Position numbers and translations under genes: made by a program | NCBI GenBank assembly: GCA_049603835.1 | Contig: JBMYSZ010000005.1 | Location: 124,001-188,000 of the forward strand | Direction: 5' to 3' | Source of the DNA: Mangrovicoccus sp049603835 | Lineage (GTDB): Bacteria > Pseudomonadota > Alphaproteobacteria > Rhodobacterales > Rhodobacteraceae | DNA: 64,000 nucleotides | In this document: piece by piece, positions 61,003 to 64,000 of the stretch | Position numbering within the stretch: position 1 is the first letter of the stretch | How the letters are laid out: the number at the start of each line of letters is the position of its first letter | The notes under the pieces: model-generated | Told to the model about the DNA's origin: nothing | Seen by the model: only the letters and a program-made list of their open reading frames with translations | The model's database searches: none

Positions 61003-62997
61003 TTATCTTAGACCTTCCCAGTTTTGGATCAGCGCGCTTTGCGGCACAGCTTTCAGCGCTCTTTGGGCCATCATTTTCGCTGCCTCTGACCCCCGGCTTG
61101 CCCCAGCGATACGGATCAGCATGAGCCAAGCATCTTCGCGTTTTGGATCCAGGCGCACAGCTTCGCGAAACGCGGCCTCAGCCTGCGGCCAAGATCGCAT
61201 AGACAAGGCAAGTCCACCCATCTGCAAATGGGTTTCGGGAAAATCCAAACGGCTGGCCATGGCTGCGCGCCATTCCCATATGGCGCTGGACAGCTGCGAT
61301 TGAAGCTGCGGCGATAGCCGGGTCATGGGCACATCCAATAGTGCTTCGGCCACGGCAAGGCGAATATTGCGGCTTGGATCCTCCAATAGCGGCACCAGCC
61401 TTTGCAGCCGGTCATAGGGGGCGGCGCGGCGCTGAGCCTCCACCGCCGCCGCGCGGAGGAGTGGGTCACGATCCTGCAAAAGCGGCGCAACCAGCGCGGC
61501 AAGATCCGGTCTTTCGGACTGTTTCAAAAGCCATAGCGCACTGGCTCGGATGATCGCCGCTTCCCCCTCGGCCAAGGCAAGCCCGGCCAAATCATCTGCC
61601 GCAGCAGCCGGATTGGCCCGCCCCGCCGCCAGGATTTGCCCATAATGCGCCCCTCGATGAATGGCCTCTGGATAGCGTTTTGCAATTTCCGCCGCCGCCC
61701 AATCGGGCGATTGCTCCCTATGGCAGCTAGTGCAAGCATCTGTTGCCCCGGTCTCGCGCGCCAAATCCGGTCGCGGCACACGGAAGGAATGATCAGCCCG
61801 CCAATCATTGCCCATATAGACACGCTCAGGCGCATGGCAGGCGATACACTGACCGCCGGGCGATCCTGGCTCATGGAAATGGTGACCTGGCGCGTCATAT
61901 TCCGCCAAACGTAATTGCGGAAAGCGCGCATTTCCCGCCAGCGAATGACACTGACTGCATAGCCCATTGCCCTCCGCCAAAAGCTGCGCCGAATGAGCAT
62001 CATGGCAGTCAAGACAGCCCACACCCGCAGCATACATTTTCGATTGCAGGAAAGAGCCGTAAACATAGACCTCATCCTGAATTTGCCCATCAGCTTGATA
62101 AAGTCCGGGTTCCAGCAGGGCCAAGCCATACGCGTCATGAAAGGATGTTCCAGGCAAAGGCGATGCATCGTCAAAAGCATCCCGCCGCGCATGGCATCTG
62201 GCGCAATGTTGGATCGTCGCGGCAGTCGCCCGGAAGCTCTGGGAAAACCCATAGCCGTCGGGGATTTGCCCCCTGCCCTCTTCCGCCCCTGCCTCGGCCC
62301 AATCCAAATGCCGCGCACCGGGGCCATGGCAGGCCTCGCATCCCACACCCATTTCCGCTTGCCGCGACGCGTAACTCTTCGCGCCTGGGTCATAGGTCTT
62401 TTCATAGCCGGTCGCGTGGCAATCCGCGCAGCGGGCATTCCAATTCTTATAGGGACCAGTCCAATGCAGCCCGTCATCCGGGGCAAGCTCTTGCTCGGGG
62501 TAAAGGTGAAACCAGGCCTTTCGCTCAGTGTCCCAAACCACATCAAAACTCTGCAACCGACCCGCTTCGGTTTCCAACAAATATTGCTGAAGCGGTTCAA
62601 CCCCGACCACAGAATGAACCCTATAATCAGTTGTAACGCCGTCCGTCTCAGTGACGGACACAGCAAAATCACCGCCCTCTGTGCGAAATTCCGCGACCAT
62701 CCCGTCATGCTCAAACCGCCCGCCGTCAAACTCCCCAGCGACTGTTTCAGGTGACGGGGCCGTCCAAGCCAAAGCATGGTGAGAGCCGGACCAAGCCTCG
62801 GACTCGCTCAGATGGCACTCCGCACAGCGGCTTGACCCCAGATAGCCAGGATCAGGATCGGCAAAGCTCGCCCCCGCCAGCGCCGCCGCAAATAGCGCAA
62901 AGCCCCCAATAGCCCGCCCTGCCCTAGGAATACGGGCCGGGCGAGTGTCAAGCCGCCTGCCCCTCGGAGCCCCCCAAGGAACAGGCCAGCCCAGCAT
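61003..62997 (-). CDS. Octaheme c-type cytochrome with HEAT and TPR-like repeats
   Basis: A 664-residue exported protein. It has a hydrophobic N-terminal segment (IGGFALFAAALAGASF) and eight CxxCH heme motifs: CAECH, CADCH, CEACH, CARCH, CLDCH, CSQCH, CIACH and CTSCH. After the hemes (to about residue 420) come alpha-helical repeats resembling HEAT (LAALVAPLLQDRDPLLRAAA) and TPR (AEAAFREAVRLDPKREDAWL). Such fusions are multiheme electron carriers whose repeats bind a partner. It lies one base after the sulfatase stop region, on the same strand. The substrate or electron partner is not clear. Confidence 0.85.
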   Translation of the reverse strand: MLGWPVPWGAPRGRRLDTRPARIPRAGRAIGGFALFAAALAGASFADPDPGYLGSSRCAECHLSESEAWSGSHHALAWTAPSPETVAGEFDGGRFEHDGMVAEFRTEGGDFAVSVTETDGVTTDYRVHSVVGVEPLQQYLLETEAGRLQSFDVVWDTERKAWFHLYPEQELAPDDGLHWTGPYKNWNARCADCHATGYEKTYDPGAKSYASRQAEMGVGCEACHGPGARHLDWAEAGAEEGRGQIPDGYGFSQSFRATAATIQHCARCHARRDAFDDASPLPGTSFHDAYGLALLEPGLYQADGQIQDEVYVYGSFLQSKMYAAGVGCLDCHDAHSAQLLAEGNGLCSQCHSLAGNARFPQLRLAEYDAPGHHFHEPGSPGGQCIACHAPERVYMGNDWRADHSFRVPRPDLARETGATDACTSCHREQSPDWAAAEIAKRYPEAIHRGAHYGQILAAGRANPAAAADDLAGLALAEGEAAIIRASALWLLKQSERPDLAALVAPLLQDRDPLLRAAAVEAQRRAAPYDRLQRLVPLLEDPSRNIRLAVAEALLDVPMTRLSPQLQSQLSSAIWEWRAAMASRLDFPETHLQMGGLALSMRSWPQAEAAFREAVRLDPKREDAWLMLIRIAGASRGSEAAKMMAQRALKAVPQSALIQNWEGLR

Positions 62998-64000
62998 TTA
63001 ATGCGCCTTACCGCGCTGCGCATTGATCACCGTCTGCTCAAGCGGGTTATAGCCCTCAGGCACCGGCACAAGATTCACATCCTCCGCCCATTGGTCATAG
63101 AAAGCCATCATCTCTGCCACCAGCTCGGGGTTATCCGCGGCCAGATTGGTTAGCTCCGAGGGGTCCGCTTCGATATCGTAAAGCTCCCACTCCCCCGTGC
63201 CTTTGGGTGGCAGGTTTTGCATGAGCTTCCATTTGCCCTTGAACACCGCAGACGACCCGGCCAGCTCATAGCCCACCGGATGGTCTTCGGTGCGCACCGT
63301 CTCCACCTCACCGCGCAGAACCGGCATCATACTGATCCCATCCGGCGAATAGATTTCGCGGCCGTCATAGCTTCCCTCAGGGGCGTCAACGCCAGCAAGA
63401 TCCAATAAGGTCGGCAGCACATCCCGGACATAAGCGAATTTGTCTACTTGTGTACCAGGCTCCACCACGCCAGGGAAACGCACAATCAGCGGAACCCGCA
63501 ACCCGCCCTCGGTCGAGAAGGTCTTAAAATAACTGCCAGGGACCGCGCCCACAGCGGCCCAACCAGGGCCATAATCCGCATAAACCCCAGATTGCCCCAT
63601 ATCAGAGTAATCTCCGGCGAAATCCTCCATATAGACCTTGTCGTAATTCTCGCCATACCAGTCGCGATAGGCCTCGGACAAAGGTAGCTGATTGGGATCG
63701 GGGCCGTTATCGGCCAGGAAGATCACGATCGTATTATCCGCCACGCCGCGATCTTCCAGAAACGCCAAAAGCCGCGCGATATTCGTGTCCATATTGTCCA
63801 GCATACCCGCATAAGTTTGCATCCGGCGGGCATTGAAGGCCTTCTCTTCGTCGCTCAAAGCCTCCCAATCCGGCATCCGCCAGGGCTCGTAACTGGTTTT
63901 GGCAAAGTCCGGATCAAGCGTCACAGCGTCTGACACCAACCCCATTTCCTTCTGCCGCGCCAGTCTTGCGGCGCGCAATTTTTCGAACCCGGCATCATAA
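62998..64000 (-). CDS. Sulfatase, C-terminal part (5' end outside the window)
   Basis: About 334 residues are visible; the frame is open to the right edge (YDAGFEKLRAARLARQ at the border). The body matches type I sulfatases: MLDNMDTNIARLLAFLEDRG, TIVIFLADNGPDPNQ (metal-binding D-N-G), GGLRVPLIVRFPG, YVRDVLPTLLDLAG and ELYDIEADPSELTNLA. The formylglycine site lies upstream, out of view, so activity cannot be checked. It is followed on the same strand by the octaheme cytochrome gene with no gap. Arylsulfatase or polysaccharide sulfatase are both possible. Confidence 0.85.
   Translation of the reverse strand, partial: YDAGFEKLRAARLARQKEMGLVSDAVTLDPDFAKTSYEPWRMPDWEALSDEEKAFNARRMQTYAGMLDNMDTNIARLLAFLEDRGVADNTIVIFLADNGPDPNQLPLSEAYRDWYGENYDKVYMEDFAGDYSDMGQSGVYADYGPGWAAVGAVPGSYFKTFSTEGGLRVPLIVRFPGVVEPGTQVDKFAYVRDVLPTLLDLAGVDAPEGSYDGREIYSPDGISMMPVLRGEVETVRTEDHPVGYELAGSSAVFKGKWKLMQNLPPKGTGEWELYDIEADPSELTNLAADNPELVAEMMAFYDQWAEDVNLVPVPEGYNPLEQTVINAQRGKAH

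Noticed and set aside
61743..62636. Long forward frames opposite the octaheme cytochrome
   Set aside because: The reverse strand carries eight CxxCH motifs in one frame, and the forward frames show no recognisable protein.
55860..64000. cas genes belonging to the CRISPR array
   Set aside because: The genes on both sides are transporters, a halogenase, a surface protein, a cytochrome and a sulfatase; none shows Cas3, Cascade, Cas1 or Cas2 features.
1..64000. tRNA or rRNA genes
   Set aside because: No cloverleaf-like gene with a T-loop GGTTCGA(A/T) context or rRNA-like segment was found; GGTTCA copies at 55921-56498 belong to CRISPR repeats.

Overview
The window looks like part of a chromosome from a marine-type alphaproteobacterium, most likely Rhodobacterales. 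The reasons are a secreted protein with a VPLPA-CTERM tail, a DUF6445 gene beside a tryptophan-halogenase-like gene, RTX exoproteins, a glucosylglycerol-phosphate synthase operon, a sulfatase and GC-rich codon use. This assignment is an inference from gene content; there is no rRNA in the window.

Bases 1-32358 form one tight, same-strand gene array of 21 genes, mostly with 1-8 base overlaps. It encodes an extracellular contractile injection system (eCIS, Afp/PVC/MAC-like). In order: the end of a sheath gene, tube, a second sheath-like protein, a second tube, an Afp7-type tube-initiator protein, a tiny DUF5908 protein, a hub (gp27/GpD-like), a spike (gp5-like), a 529-aa protein with a C-terminal membrane segment, gp25, GpJ and GpI baseplate proteins, three large paralogous proteins of unknown role, a probable tape-measure protein and an AAA+ ATPase. 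The array ends in a cargo section: a DUF4157-OmpA fusion, an 1842-residue DUF4157 protein with a C-terminal PD-(D/E)xK nuclease resembling PoNe, its probable immunity protein PoNi, and an 89-aa two-helix membrane protein. The start of the array lies outside the window.

Bases 32371-36144 hold a small sugar-acid catabolic group: an SDR aldose dehydrogenase, an L-2-keto-3-deoxyarabonate-dehydratase-like enzyme, an EamA exporter and a GntR/FCD regulator, with a perfect GntR-type palindrome at 34201-34216. Bases 36384-39812 are an osmolyte operon (gpsA, HAD phosphatase, ggpS) expected to make glucosylglycerol. It is followed by stress and envelope genes (PLDc_N peptide, phospholipase D family protein, CsbD) ending at a strong terminator, then an ECF sigma/anti-sigma pair and an RTX protein.

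Bases 45000-55800 are a mosaic of small transcription units: an MsrB-like protein lacking the usual catalytic Cys, a membrane protein behind twin operators, Dps, a solute-binding/VWA fusion, a membrane-bound AraC regulator, a SulP transporter without STAS, a PEBP protein, an RTX-tagged serine hydrolase, a glycine-zipper lipoprotein and a multi-pass membrane protein. A type I-E-like CRISPR array (55860-56498) has no cas genes in the window. The remainder holds an EamA transporter, a halogenase/DUF6445 pair, the VPLPA-CTERM protein, an octaheme cytochrome with HEAT/TPR-like repeats, and a sulfatase cut by the window edge.
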